A stretch of DNA of 64,000 nucleotides from Mansonella perstans (lineage: Eukaryota > Nematoda > Chromadorea > Rhabditida > Onchocercidae): assembly GCA_037074765.1 (NCBI GenBank), contig JBAMDO010000014.1:124001-188000 (forward strand), given 5' to 3'. The notes beneath the pieces were generated by a model, which was not told the DNA's origin, ran no database searches, and saw only the letters and a program-made list of their open reading frames with translations. This document shows, in pieces, positions 23,074-36,900 of the stretch. Within the stretch, counting starts at the first letter, position 1, and each line of letters starts with the position of its first letter. The position numbers were made by a program, and so were the translations under genes.

Positions 23074-26000
23074 ATGTCGCAACAACAACAAGCAGGTCAT
23101 ACTATCGTAAGCGCTTTTTTCCTTGAATTTATTTAAATATGAACATTTTAATTTTAATTTTACTTTAAGTATTCAGTCATTTTTTTTTTTTTTTTTTTTA
23201 TAAAACATAGATTTATTGTTCCGATGTTTTTTTTGTGCATACAACATTTACATGACATTTTAGCCAGTTTTTTATCCTATAAACTTACTGGTGAAACAGA
23301 AACATGTATGAAATGTTACACATTAGTATTCTTACTTTGGTATTACATTCCATATTACATTTTACCTTGGTATACTACTATAAGTCATATATAAAACTCA
23401 AAAAAAAAAAAAAGAAATCTCTTGATTATTTTTAGTTGAAAATTTTGTTTTCCAGAGGCTATTTTTAGCTTTAAATTCCATACATTGTAGCGTTTTATAT
23501 GGATTCGTGCGTTTTACTAAATACTTTTCATATGTTTCTATATACTATTAATTTTCGTAATTAAAGGTTACGGAGTAAGAAAGCAACTTTTGCAGGCAGA
23601 TGTATACAAAGGTGTGATAAATGATGTTATTGGGCAAGTTAAGGAAGCATTTTTGGATGAAAATGTTGACATTGATATTTTGCAACAGCTGAAAAAGGTT
23701 TGTTTTACGTTTGTCAATCAAAAAGTTGAGTTGTAGTTTTAAATTTAGAAATATTGAATATATGTAGAATTGCCATACTTTCATTATATTTCCTTTTGGA
23801 TTTAGCAGTTCTTTTTCAAGTTTATTATGCTTTATTGGTGGAAGTCTTGATAAAAAGCTGTTCGTCTGTTCATTCTTCGTATTGCTATTAACTTCGTTTT
23901 TTTCTACTGGACTTTAAAACCATGCAAATTCCAATTGTTATTGAATAGGAATAAATTTTTGATGTTACATAGTATTTAACGAAGTCGTTTTCCAGGATTG
24001 GGAAGAAAAGTTAATCGCCAGCAACAGTGTTGATTGGGATGGTCCGCGGCATGTGCCACCACCTCCACTACGACAAATGAAGCAACCGATTATGACAAGC
24101 ACAACTATACCTGCAGGCAGTACTGTCCGCATTGCACAAAATGGGCAGGTGAATACCTCTTTTATGTTATAGATGTAGTTTGATTTTCAAAGTAAGGGGG
24201 GAAAAGAAAAGAACAAAGGAAAAAAGAGTTGCCGCACATTTGTTGGTATTTTATTTACAACTTGGAAGATTGGGTATTTTGAAAGTATCAGGTTAGATTC
24301 TATTTCAGATTTTTTGATGTGTTTTTTCTTTCCTGATGTATTAAGCTCTCACCATTAAAAGAAGTAGTTTCTTAGAAGCGATGACATTTGGAACAGTAAG
24401 ATTTATGTAAGAATCGAGTGCTTTGAAGAAATGTGCAGCATGTTTTTGTTTACTTTACTTTTGAAACTTAACTATGTAGAAAGTAGTATAGTGACTCAGT
24501 AGCTAGCTTCCTTTGAGACAAGTCAATTTTGCTTTTAAACTCATTACTTTTAAACAAGTTTTAACTACTTATAATTCATGACGGCAAAGATTAACTGTTA
24601 CTCTAATTAATCAAATAAATTTAGTTTCTTATTTCACATCACATAATTACCTCATCGCAAGTTTTATTCGATTTCCAACCTTTTTCTAAAGTGAATGGGG
24701 CATGTTTAAACAGCTACTCCTTCTTTATTTTATTTTTATTTTCAGATTTTATTTTACATTAAGGTTATCTGTTGTACCTGTATTTAAAACGCTGTTAAGA
24801 GTTTTCTCCAGTTTAATCACTGTACTTTGAAGCATATACTGGTTCAGCAGTCATCGTCATCGTCATCTTCACAGGCTGGACAGCCGGCTTTGGTTATGCA
24901 AGCAAGTGGTACATCAAGCGTACAAAGACCAATACACCAGGTACAGTACATCGGTGCCACCAATATTCCAATCAGCAGTGATCCAAATACTGTTATAATA
25001 CAGGTGATTTTTCATTTTAAGCCAATTGCATGATGTTGATTTTAACAGGTGTACTAACTGAAAACAGTTTTTTAAAAGCTTGGAAGGCATATATTTTTCC
25101 AATTGAGACAGTTTTTACATTTTTGCGTATGATGAATGAAATTGTCATCCCATAAAATTATTAAGCAGAAATCATTTCCATTTTTCGTATAGTTAGTAAT
25201 GGGAAAGATTTATGTGCAGAATGTGCTATTTCTTCTGTGTGTTATAGAATTATGCAACTTCTCTAGTGCAGATGTAGTGTGGAAATGATTTGAAAATCAA
25301 AGTGATATAGTCACTAAGAAAGCTGGAACAGTTTGAAAGTTATGGATGTATATTTGGATTCTAAACTCAATGAATTATGATTTCAGCGGCAACCACTAAA
25401 CCAAAGCACATCTCAGATAGCCACCATGGCTCCTGGAATGATTACATTTCCTGCTGGACAAGGTCAAGCGCGAATTGTTCAGCAGGGCGGTCAGCAGTTT
25501 TTGATGCATGGTGCGGAGTTCTAAGTTTTGCTTTCTCCTTAACCATCTTATTGTGCATTATGTAATGGAAATTTAGAAAATTTAAAAAAATCTCGGAAGA
25601 ATTGGCAAGTTTAGATGGAAACTTGAAATCACGAAGAATTGTCGGATTTAGAATTACTCCTTATCTTCTAGATATACGTAATGTCGAGAATTTGGATGTA
25701 GGATAGTACCAATTTTCATGCAATAACATGTTTTCAATTTTATTCAGGAAGTGGAGCAACTAATTTGCCAACGGGCAGTAGCGTTATGATTTTGAATGCT
25801 GGTTCACAAATTCCAGTGACCCTGAATAATGCTGTTGTTTATCAGCCAGCAAATAGACAGTTGCTTCAGTCCGGACAAGGTAATCCGAAACCAGAAGATA
25901 CGATACAGATGCTTGACGGAGCAACAAATTTGACTGTTAATACGTCGAAAGCTGGTTCATCTCGCACTGGTCGGAAATATGCAGAACGAGATGATCAAAA

Positions 26001-27233
26001 ATGCAAGATTAAAGGTAACAACAAATTGATTTATATCCATATGGATCCGCTTGACAAAACTGCTAGATCTGAAAACAAAATGTTATTTGCATTGTTATTG
26101 TTTGTATATGCGAGCGATATACCTTTCTTTCATACCTGGAAATAAAGCAATGAACACATATTTCCAATGGTTGACTAAAGGTTGTATCTTTTATTGATCA
26201 GCGGAGTCTAACACTTACCAAAATATTGCACTGATTATGTCGTCTTTATAGCCGGCAAAATATATTGTATCTTAATTTCAATGGTTTGTTTTTTAGGTAC
26301 ATTAAAAAAATTAGCACAGTTAGATGGAGCAACTCGAGTAAGTGATTCGTCATCAGAAGAAGAAGAAATGGATGAGGAGGATGATGATGATCCGTTGAGG
26401 ACAATTGCTGATCGTATAAGTGAAGAAGGAAATGCAGTAGAAGATGAAGACCAGGTATTTTTTAATCATCTGATGAATCACTTTATATGTCAAAAATGAG
26501 AAATCAAATCTAGTTATGGTATCAAAAACGGTAGATTCATGAATGCGTATTTAGAATGCACTGTTAATAGCTGATTTTTCGTATTACTAAATTGTAATGC
26601 GTTTGTCACTGACGCTGGAGTCTTTTTTGTTGTCCACGGAATAAAAATTCAAGAAAATCTGTTGATCGCTGGATAGTGAAATGAAATTGGGATTAAAATA
26701 ATTTGAAGCTTTTTAATTTAATCATTTTTTGCTGAGTATTTAAATGTATTTCACGGCTTTCTGAATGATGACTTGCTGTTTACGTGCTGCCAAAATACTG
26801 ATGATTTATGACTGAAATATCAAAAATGAATTTAGGTGACCGAAGAAGATCCTCTGAATTCTGGTGATGATCAAAGTGACGATGAAGACGTAGAGAGGCT
26901 TTTCGAAGCAGAGAACCTTATCATGTGCCAATTCGAAAAAGTAACCTTTTCTTTCTACTCCTTTTTTTTGTAGTTTGTCTTTGTATTCGGTGAGTACTTA
27001 ATTTCAGAATTATTTAACTTTTAATGTCTGGAGCTTTTTTTTAATCATTTGCAACGACGGAGTGTTTTGTAAATGAATCATGGAAGTATATCGTTCATTA
27101 CAGAGTTCAGTAATTGTTTTTTTAGGTGCATCGTGCTCGCAGTAAGTGGAAGTTCACATTGAAAGATGGGATAATGCATTTACGTGGTAAGGATCACTGT
27201 TTTCAGCGTTGTTCGGGTGAGGCTGAATGGTAG
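23074..27233 (+). CDS. TFIIA large subunit (alpha/beta; GTF2A1 homologue), complete
   Basis: Exons: 23074-23106, 23596-23697, 23996-24148, 24848-25003, 25387-25510, 25748-26014, 26297-26454, 26836-26940, 27126-27233. All joins are in phase and give about 401 residues. The alpha N-terminus (VYKGVINDVIGQVKEAFLDE, then LKKDWEEKLIASNSVDWDG) is the four-helix-bundle half. A Gln/Ser/Pro-rich variable middle follows. Then comes the acidic stretch SSSEEEEMDEEDDDD and the beta C-terminus: EEDPLNSGDD, CQFEKVHRARSKWKFTLKDG, IMHLRGKDHCF, ending GEAEW. The protein is a general transcription factor that pairs with TFIIA-gamma and stabilises TBP on the TATA box. The QLDGA before the acidic run matches the region around the Taspase-1 cleavage site in animals. 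The start of exon 4 is chosen after ACTGGTTCAG; an acceptor 15 bases upstream is possible. Confidence 0.96.
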
Positions 27234-28628
27234 CAGCAGGTCAGTGGAAAATAGAAGAAAATGTTTGTTTCGTTCCACATATATATAAATATAGCCAAAC
27301 ATAATATTCACATGTAAATTGATTGTGTAGCTTTCATTTTAAAATTTGGATTTAAAAAAAAAAAAAAAAAAAGAAATTAAGTGGTTAGCATATATCAGTT
27401 AGGTTTTGGGATTTTTTTCCATAATTCATTTGAATGAAATTTCAGAATGACTTTAGATAGATTTGAATCATTCAATTCAGGAAAATAAATCTATAAATTG
27501 TAGTTTTATTCCAGTATATCATACGAACTTTTCAAAATACATCATACATCCAATGATTTTATTAAATAATAGCACGTTAGATGAAAATAATTTTCTATGA
27601 ACGCATTCATATTGATGTTGCCATTGACTGTGAATTAAGGTGATTTGTTTGAATATCTTGTTGTATCATTCACTCACTGACATGTTATAATGTGCTTAGT
27701 GTACCCATAAATAGCACATTGTTAGTGGTTTTTTTTGTACATCTGCATTCTGTGCCTTTGAGCGCTTCTCCATCTGTATCTTAATTTCTTGTTCTGTATA
27801 TTTCTTCATGAAAGAATGCACTGTCGGCATTATCACTATTTTTTAATCATTATTTTTGTTATAACCATCATCACTTTCTCTACTGACCGATTCATCTTAT
27901 TGTTTTAAGGGTAGATTGAATATAAATCGCTTCATGTGTAAAATGTTACATTTCACTTTTCAATTTCACTCTTTCGTTTATTTCTATCAAAATATCAAAA
28001 ATTTTCATTAAAACTTTATGTACTTTGGCAAAAATGACCTTTCAGTGCTCTTTCGATAGCAATTTCAGCTAACAATATCGATTATCGTCTCATAATTATA
28101 TATTTAGTTATCAAGTTTTATTTTACAATGCATTCATATTATAACATTCAATGAAAATATTTGCCAGAACAGTTATTCCAAAATAAAATCACTTCAAAGT
28201 ACTTAATATAAGTAGTTATTGGAAATTTTTAAACGGTAATCTGTAAATGACATCAAGTCATGAAAATTTTTTTTTTTTTTTCATTAACTACAAGTAACTT
28301 GAATAATTCTGCAAAATATCACGGTAAAGCTATTTTATCGAAATTCATTACTTCAGAAAACTTTAATGTAATTATTGTTTCAATTAGAAAGTGTTGTAAA
28401 AAAAAAAAAAAAAAAAAAAAACTCAAATTGAAATAACGAAAATGTTTATTAGTTGACAAGTGAGAAAGTTATGGGTAAAAAGTTTTGAAAATTTTTTTTC
28501 ACATGAAACATTTGAAAATAAAATTACATTTTCTTCACAACAAACATTCTAGGAAAAACATAAATGTGTTATTTCCGTTTTCCTTGTTTTTTTTTTTTTT
28601 TTTTTTGGCAATAGATCGAAGTGCTACA
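27234..28628. other. Convergent intergenic gap (TFIIA / PDZ gene)
   Basis: AT-rich with long A- and T-runs (27356, 28400, 28587). It holds the 3' ends of TFIIA and the PDZ gene. No exon recognised. Confidence 0.55.
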
Positions 28629-31600
28629 CTATTGTTTGCCTGGTGGATTTATTGGTACTTTTAGCAGTAATGCCGGATTATCTTCACATGCAATTGGTAT
28701 ATCTTCCGTTTTTTCATTTATTTGAATTCGTGATTGCATTGGGCGAGGTTTATCGCTGAAAAAAATATTTCACGCTTTTTATTATAATTAATAAAATGAA
28801 ATTTATTTTTTAATTTACTGAAAAAATTCTAATACTATTCAAATCGTTTCTTTTCTTTTTCTCCACACTATGTTGCTTTACTATTTTTTTTAGATCATTT
28901 TTTTTTTTTTGTTTTTTTGAATTTTACAATTAAATTCTCAGAGAATAATTTAATTTCTTTTTCAGTCTAAGTTATTGTCATAAATCATTTTTTGGGATCT
29001 TAAGCAATTTATAATTATTAATTTTTTTTAATTAAAAAATTTCATTTGTTATTAATTGATTAAGAAAAGATCAAGATAGAAGAGTGAAAATGAACGAAAA
29101 CAAACATTGTATTTGTCAATATTAAAATCAGTTGATAACATTTTTTTTTTGTAAATATCAAATATCTAATTGTCCTATCCTGGTATAAATAATTATATTT
29201 CTTTCATTCATTTTGATTGATATACTAGATGACAATGAAAACTTGCATGTGAGATTTTAAAATATTTTGAATTGGTTTTAAATTAGGATTCTCTTTCAAT
29301 CGTTTGTATTCTCGTTGGCAAATATCAATCACATCAGGCGCAAGTGGTAAATCTATTTCGATCCTTTTTTCGGCCATTAATGCCAGACGAACATATGCTG
29401 CTGCTTGCTGATTATTTGGTTGCTCAATTACTAATGTCACCTAAAATTTTGCATTTCTAAAAAAATTAAATGATAAATTAGAATTCATTTAAAAAGTAAT
29501 TATCAATGCAAGAATTATATGATTATATTAATAGCTTGTTTTCTTTATGCTATTTTAATTTTTACTTATTTGCATCATTATTTGAGCACATTTGCTCCGT
29601 TATTTGAGTGCTATGTTTTTTTTTTTTTTTAGTTATATGTATGAAATTTAATGATTGGTGAAAAAAGTTTTTAAATCATTAATATACATAATAATGAACA
29701 GAAATGACAAACTTTCAAATTTAATTTTACATTTGAAAATTACACTTTGCTAAAAAATGAACGAAAGAATTGTAGTAGAAAAAAGAAAAAGGAAGGAAAT
29801 TATTCACAAATCCATTTTTCCGTAAGCCATTACAAATGACATTTGATGCATCAGTAACTGTTGTAAGTGGTACACAATCAACATCTAATATTGCATCACC
29901 TTTTGCTAAACTCATTGCTGCTAATGTATATTCATTGACGTGTGTAACATAAACCTGAAAAAAATTTAACTGTTTTGTTTAATTAAATTAAAAATTGATT
30001 TTCCATTTATATTTATTATTTTCCAAGTATAAAACATAAAAAATGATATTACCATAAAATAATATCTTTAATCCATCTTTTAACTTTCTAATTATAATAT
30101 ATGCTTAAGTTTTTTCAAGATTACGTTCAAACTTGTGCAATAATCTTTTTCTTCACAAAAATTTTTGTTTCAAAAATGAAAAATTTATAAGTTTGCTTTT
30201 TGCTTCTTTTCCAGTCTTATTTTATTCTTAAGAAAAAAAAACGGAAGTATAAATTAGTTTAAATTTAAAAAGAAAAGAGAATGAGTGAAAAAAGAAAAAA
30301 CACAGAAGATTAACTGATCGTTTTATAATTTCATAAAAAAAAAAAAAAAAACCAAAGGAAATATCACTGAAAAAAGAAGAAAAAAGCATAAAAATTTTGT
30401 ACCAAATGAATTTGTTATGTGATTTTTAGATTTTTTTTTTAAATTTAATAAAAATTAAAAAGTGAAAAATTGCAAGAAGTTAATACCTTGTTATTGTATG
30501 ATTTAACAGAGAGTGCAAGTTTGCAACCTCGAATGAAATACATTACAGCGATGTGGTACTTATAATTATTGTTTTGCTCATAACCTTTCGGAAACCGTCT
30601 GTCTTCCATTGTTAATGTTGTTATCAATCGAATACCAGTAATTTTAATCTGTACTATTATGATTTGTTCACTGATTACAAAATTAACAAAAAAAAGTTCA
30701 AATTTTTTAAAAATTCAATGAATGTAATTATTTGGTGAGATTTTGAATTGATTTTTTTATTCAAAAAATTTAACTTTTTAAATAATATTTGGAAAAATAG
30801 AATATATTTTGATAGAATTAAAAGAGATTTTTGGATTCGGTTTTTTTTTTTAAATTTATCATTAAATATAATTGTGTTTTTCATAAGCTACATATTATAA
30901 TTAGCAATTATGATCAACATAATTCTGTTGTTATTAATAGTCATAAGCGGCATAATATTATTTTTATTGTGACTAATTATGATAATTATAAACTATAATT
31001 GTTATCATAATTTTGTCTCATCAACAATCATAATATCATTGTTCTGGCATTCATATTATCAGTCACAATTTCAATAATTTAATCATCATTAGCAATCATA
31101 ATTGTCATGATTTTGTTATCATTAATAATCGCAATCAATATTAGATCAATTGTTATTTAAATAATGAAATTGAAAGACAAACACTGTAATCGTTTTTGCT
31201 CAATTTGTTAAGCAATTCCTCAAATTCTTTCCGTGACTTAATTTCTTTATCATTGATACTTGTAATTATATCACCAAATTGCAGTAATTGTTCAGCAATT
31301 GATCCACGCTCAACTTTTGTCACTACCATTGTTGTCGTTGTCATTATTCCAATCTAATTAGTTTTCTTATCACTATCACTATTTGTTGAGTATTTTTATT
31401 ATCACTAATTCAGTTTATTCAAACATCTGTCGTCAAAATGCTACTCATATAACACTCGTCTATCAGGACTTTATGTTTTTTTTTTAATGCTATTAAAAAT
31501 TTTTAATTAAAAAAAGCTAATATAACTTTTTTTTTTAGTTATTACAGATTTCATTTATTTGAAATTTATTTTGTTAGCGCCGAAAAGAAAAAAGCAACGA

Positions 31601-31797
31601 TTTGAATAAATGACTTTTCGTTTTGTGGCAGAATAGTTTTGTAAAAGATTTATTGTATTAGCATTAGCACTAACATTAGCACCCTTTTTTCCATGAACGA
31701 TTCCTTGGAAATTTTGACAATACTCAGCTGGTATTTTTTGGCCTAACGCATTCAGATATGTACTGTTGATTTTCCGAATTGAATCATTAAATATCTT
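28629..31797 (-). CDS. Two-PDZ-domain nematode protein (5' end and one exon unresolved)
   Basis: Exons (minus): 31675-31797, 31183-31353, 30487-30648, 29808-29954, 29243-29440, 28629-28755. The first five join in phase to 267 residues; the last adds 42. PDZ 1 has its carboxylate loop across the first junction (KKGAN / IGIM) and continues MVVTKVERGSIAEQLLQFGD, then IITSINDKEIKSRKEFEELL. PDZ 2 begins KLALSVKSYNNKVYVTHVNE and continues MSLAKGDAILDVDCVPL. A helical tail (DVIDICQREYKRLKENPN) and a short C-terminus (IPIACEDNPALLLKVPIN) follow. This order and tail match a multi-member nematode family of small two-PDZ proteins known from C. elegans; I cannot name the orthologue. Such proteins act as cytosolic or membrane-associated adaptors. 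The last exon needs two leftover bases that exon 29243-29440 cannot supply, so a small exon is probably missing between them. An upstream ATG exon is also not found. Confidence 0.85.
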
Positions 31798-31974
31798 CTA
31801 ATTAAATATTTCGGATTTAATTTGTGAATACAAAAAAAAATGCAAATTCAGGGAATTAACTTTCTTTTTTAATCTAAGTTCACTTTTTTCTAAAAAAAAT
31901 CTATTAACTTTTACACAAATTAATTTAACTAATACGGAAATTTTTGTCAATAATGTTCCTTGTTATTTCATATA

Positions 31975-32105
31975 TACATATGTCCATGTACCATCATATA
32001 TGTATGTCCGTGGTACCATTCATATATGTTTGTCCGTGTACCATTCATACATGTATGTCCGTGGTATGTGTACTATTCAAATATATAAATGTGCATGTAC
32101 CAATA
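31975..32105. repeat. Diverged tandem repeat around TATGTCCGTGGTACCAT
   Basis: Four to five units of about 27-30 bases, each with a CATATATGT or CATACATGT box followed by GTCCGTG and GTACCAT. Confidence 0.75.
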
Positions 32106-32899
32106 CTGCATGTATAGCTTGGATGTCTGTTTCCAAGCGTAGAAATTTTATTGTTAAGGCTATTACGAGATTTATTAACCAGTTTTCGTACTGGAAGTAT
32201 CTTTTTTGACCACTTTTTCTAACTTATATTCTTTGAATGCATGAAATAATACGTACGTGTGATGTGCTGAAGTCGTATTCAGACGTAAATTACATCCGTT
32301 CGATGTGTTAAAGCAGCGTTTGGATACTTACGTTTTTGGCATGTATTAAGATATACTTACCTACATACTGCTCACAAAAAAAAAAGCTTAGAAGAAAAAA
32401 AAACAGTTTTAGAAAATAACGAAAAAGGATTAATTAGCAAAAAATTAGACCTTCATTTTATCCTGAACCTTTGCGAACATTCAATTGCTGTATTGAACAT
32501 TCAATCGCTGTTAATACTTTTTTTTTTTGAGACTAAAATTTGTTTGAAACATTTTTGTTAAGTATTTTTTTTCTTTATATCTTACCTTTTAATGCATCGA
32601 TATTCGCTAACACCAAATTACTTAGTGAATTTTGCAAGTAAAATCTAGTTTAAATATTTTCTTCATTCTTAAATAAATGAATGCTCTGTCAAAGATATAA
32701 GGATTTCTGCTATAAAGTTTCGCCAATTGTTATATAAAAATGATGAGTGTTAACTTAAGCATAATAACTTTCCGCTTATTCTTTTATATATATATATTTT
32801 TTCTTGCGATCAAATATTAAAAATTTTGAGCCATTCTTCAAGAAGACTAAATGATTGATGCAAACTTTTAATTTGATTTATGATATAAGTTAATAATCA

Positions 32900-32975
32900 C
32901 CATCTTTCCCTGATAGCTCATCATCTTTCCCTGATAGCTCATCATCTTTCCCTAATAGTTCAACACCTTTCCTCT
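32900..32975. repeat. 21-bp tandem repeat
   Basis: Three to four units of CATCTTTCCCTGATAGCT plus CAT, the last ones degenerate. Confidence 0.85.
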
Positions 32976-33288
32976 ACAGTTCTTCATCTAAGTGACTTGT
33001 TAAACTAAATAACAAGAAAAAGAAACAGAAGAAATGTACCATACATGAAAGAGCTTCAGAATAATGGCAACTCACTCACTGGCAATTAGACTGTTTGCAG
33101 TGATGCATTAGAAAAAGTAATCAAATGTTATTTTAATGAATTCTATAAATATTTGTATGAAGTAGCACGATAAAACTTTATTCATTCTAAAATTTGCATT
33201 TTTTAACTATAATGAATGGAAAATGAACAGACTGCAGAATTTTTCTGGTATCGTATTATCAACCAGAATATCAGCATCACTATCTCTT

Positions 33289-33358
33289 GCAATATTACCA
33301 CGTTGAAAATTCTATTGCTTCATTATATCACCACGTTGACAATCCTATTGTATCACTA
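33289..33358. repeat. Two-unit tandem repeat, about 33 bp
   Basis: The units begin ATTACCACGTTGAAAATTCT and ATCACCACGTTGACAATCCT. Confidence 0.7.
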
Positions 33359-33994
33359 TACCGTAGCGTTTTTCAAGATTCAACAGATTAAATTGTTGCA
33401 GAAGACAAAGGCGAAGAGAGAGTGTAAAAGAAATGGAAAATTTTTTTTTTCAAATTTTTTAAAAAAATTTCAAATTTGAAATGTTAAATCTCAACGATTC
33501 TTTTTGAAAAAAAAAAAGCACAAAGTAAAAACTTTTCAAAAAATGATAATTTTTTGTAATAATTCCAAAATTTATTATAACTGAATTAAAAATTCCTTAT
33601 CATATCGATTGGCATATTAGGTAAAAATAAAAATTACCCAAGAATATTTCTCAGCAATTCAAGAAAAAATTTCAAGCACATCTAATAATGATAGCGAGTA
33701 AGGGAAAAAACACTGCAATGACAAGGTAAATTGTGTAGCAATAACATCATACGTCTATGTTACTACGTATTCATTGATGCATATAATCGATGATTGTTTT
33801 CTACCATGTTTGTCGCATTTTACTGTCATTTGTATCAAAAGTACGCGAATTATTGCACAAATTTATAACTGCAAATAAATAAAAAAGAAAACAGTTTTAT
33901 GAGTAGTAATTAATGACAATTAATAATAGAACAAAATTGTGAAGTGAAATGAATTTTGACTGTTTACAATGGGGTTTAATTCCATTTGTAATGA

Positions 33995-36900
33995 TTAATC
34001 ATCATCATTAGTGTACCAACTGTAGTATAGCCAATAACAGGTTGAAAACAGTAAAAATACTGATGGAAATACCACTCGACTATCTGCAAAAAAATTTAAT
34101 TGCAATTATCTTTTTGAACATTTAATTACAATTATCTTTTTGGTCATTTAATTACAATTATTTTTTTGATTGTTTAATTACACTTATCTTTCTGATTATT
34201 TAATTACATTACCTTTTTTTATTGCATGAAAAATCGCAGTTTCTAAATTCTTTTAAATTAACTAACATAAATTTAAATAAAAAATAATTTCAGAATAATT
34301 GATAAATTTAAAAAAATTGTTAATACCAATTAAGCAATAAATTTGGCCAAATTTATTTAGCACAGTAATATTACGTGCAAATAAATGTTATTATATTAAT
34401 AAGAGAAGCTAATCATTTACAGACATCAATTTTACTCATACTTGAATAGCGAAATTAAATTTGATAATTAAAATTAGTTGGGACATATTGAAAGGATTAT
34501 TTTTCAAGTTTAATTTGGAATAATTTTTAAGTTTGGGAAAAAATTTTTAAGAATGCTAAGAAATGAAATGCATACAATAACAATCTTAAGCATACTGTAA
34601 CAACAACTATTTTATATTGTACCAAAAATTAAATCAATCTATTAATTTAATTAAGAAATTTGCTAAAGGTTAGAAAGAAGTTTAAAAAATAATAGGTTTT
34701 AACTGATTAAATTAATTGAAAATATTTTGAAGTATGTTTGAAATTATCTTTAAGTGTTTTTTTTCTTTATAAATATTGAGATCAGCAATTTTCAAAGATC
34801 AGGGATTTACAGTGATCAATTTGCCTAGCAACAAATTCATTTGATGCGGCACATTTTTGACATGGCTTTGAAATGTCGCAATGATTCAAAATTTCTCCTT
34901 GTTCATTGTGTGTTTTAGCAAGTAATGCCTAAAAAATATATTCCATTTAAAAAAAAAAGGAAATGAACTTTAAACAAATGAAAATTAATTTCATTTATTA
35001 AAGCAAAAATATTCATATTTGCAAATACAAAGAACACTTTTATTTTTAATTACAAATTTAAAAAAAGAAAAAAACGATTTACCGTTATGTTACGTTTACA
35101 TCGTATGAATCCGCCAACATATGTATTTCCTGTGTTCGTATGGCCATTGTTCGTTGAATATCTTCTAGTACCAGTCATTGCTGGATTACGTGGATCCACT
35201 TGCTGCTGCAACATTTTCTAAATTTTTTAGCAATAATATTTATTTAAAAATTGAAATATGGTACATAAAGAACAAAACAATAAAATTAAATATCAACTTC
35301 GAGATATTATTAATTGGATCAGATATGTGAGAGTTATTGTTAAGCATAATTCAACCGAAATTTATTCCAAGTTATTATTAATGAATAAATTTCAATTTAC
35401 CTCTCCTATTTCAGGATGATGTTCAGTGGTACTAAAAGAACGACGATGTACGCAATTATAGTCACGTCTGGTTAAATAATAACTAACAAATGAATACTCC
35501 AACAATACAAGAAATATTAATGCCTAAAACAAACCACTCAAAATTTTTGATACTTGGAAATTAATTGGTTTTAAAAAAAATCTGGGAAATTTCTCAAATT
35601 ATAAGTAGTATAAATGATCTGAATTAAATTATTAAATGCAAATATAAAATTTGATTAGAGTCAGTTTAGTGCTCTATTAATTTCTGGAACTAATATTTGA
35701 TAAGCTAAGTTAAGTTAGTTGGTGGAATTTTCAGGTTATATTAAGTTAATTGTTCAAATGAACTGTTTGTGAAAATTTGAGCATGGCATATAATTATTAA
35801 TTTAATTAATTGAAAACTACATTGGAGAAATAAAACAAATTACAAATTGAATTATTTGATAATTAAGATTGAGAAAAAAAAAATTCATCTTTGAATTAAT
35901 CAAAATAACAAAAATAATTTTGTGGAGAGAAAGAAGGAATAGAAAGAAGAAGAGATCAGCGAACATTAAAAGTTTACTTGTGAAAATGTCAACCAAATAT
36001 CCAATGCTTTGATATAGCTAACCTGAAATTATTTCATTTTACAAAAATGAGAAGTTAGAGTAACAGGAAAGCGATTGATAAGTGACCCTCAATATGACAA
36101 TAATTGACCCCTCTCAATGTGACAGTATAGCTAGCCAGACTCATATTTTTCATGTTGCTGCTCATTGCTCAGTGTGACATCTTACAGTTCATGTCATCAA
36201 CTTTAACTTTTACTATTTTGTGTTCTGTTATTAGAAAATTATTTGGTGTTATTTTAATGCTTAGTTCTGTACTTATTTTGATTGCAGAAATAAAAAAAAT
36301 GAATGCAAAGCAATTATTTAATTTGAACTGTTGTCCTCTTTTTTGGCACATAAATATAAGATCAGTGTGATTTAACAATTCAAGTATTCGAGTATGGTAA
36401 TATTATTTCCAATATACTTATTTGCATGCTTTTCCATTTTTTCACATTTATTAAGATTACATTTGATGGAATAAACTTTAAAATGCAAATACTTTAAAAA
36501 CCTATCAAATAATTAACAAATTCAAATAAATACAAGCGAAGTTGATGAAAATTTGATTTTAAATTTTAAATTAAATTGAAAAAAAAACTAAAATATCGAT
36601 CTGTAAAAATATCTAAAATTTTACATTGTATTACATTACTAAATTTTCTTTTTTTTGTTTTCTTTTCTCTTCATTTTTTTGATATATATTTGTCATTTTT
36701 CTTTTCATTTACTTAACTAAATGAATTTGTCCATTGTTACTTTAAATTAAATGAATCAGAAATAAATGTCATAATACAAAATAGAAATATCAAAATGAAT
36801 TTTTTTTTTTTGAAACATTTCTATTCAAATAAATGAATTAATTTAAAAAGGTATCAAAAGCATAACAAACTTGCGGTAAATCTTGTCTTGCGCCATTGCT

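Larger units (their letters stand above)
31798..33994. other. Intergenic with several short tandem repeats
   Basis: It lies between the PDZ gene start and the channel gene end; missing 5' exons of the PDZ gene may lie here. Short tandem repeats at 31975-32105, 32900-32975 and 33289-33358 are listed separately. A possible donor (minus) near 32353 follows GAGCAGTATGTAG but no frame supports it. Confidence 0.45.
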
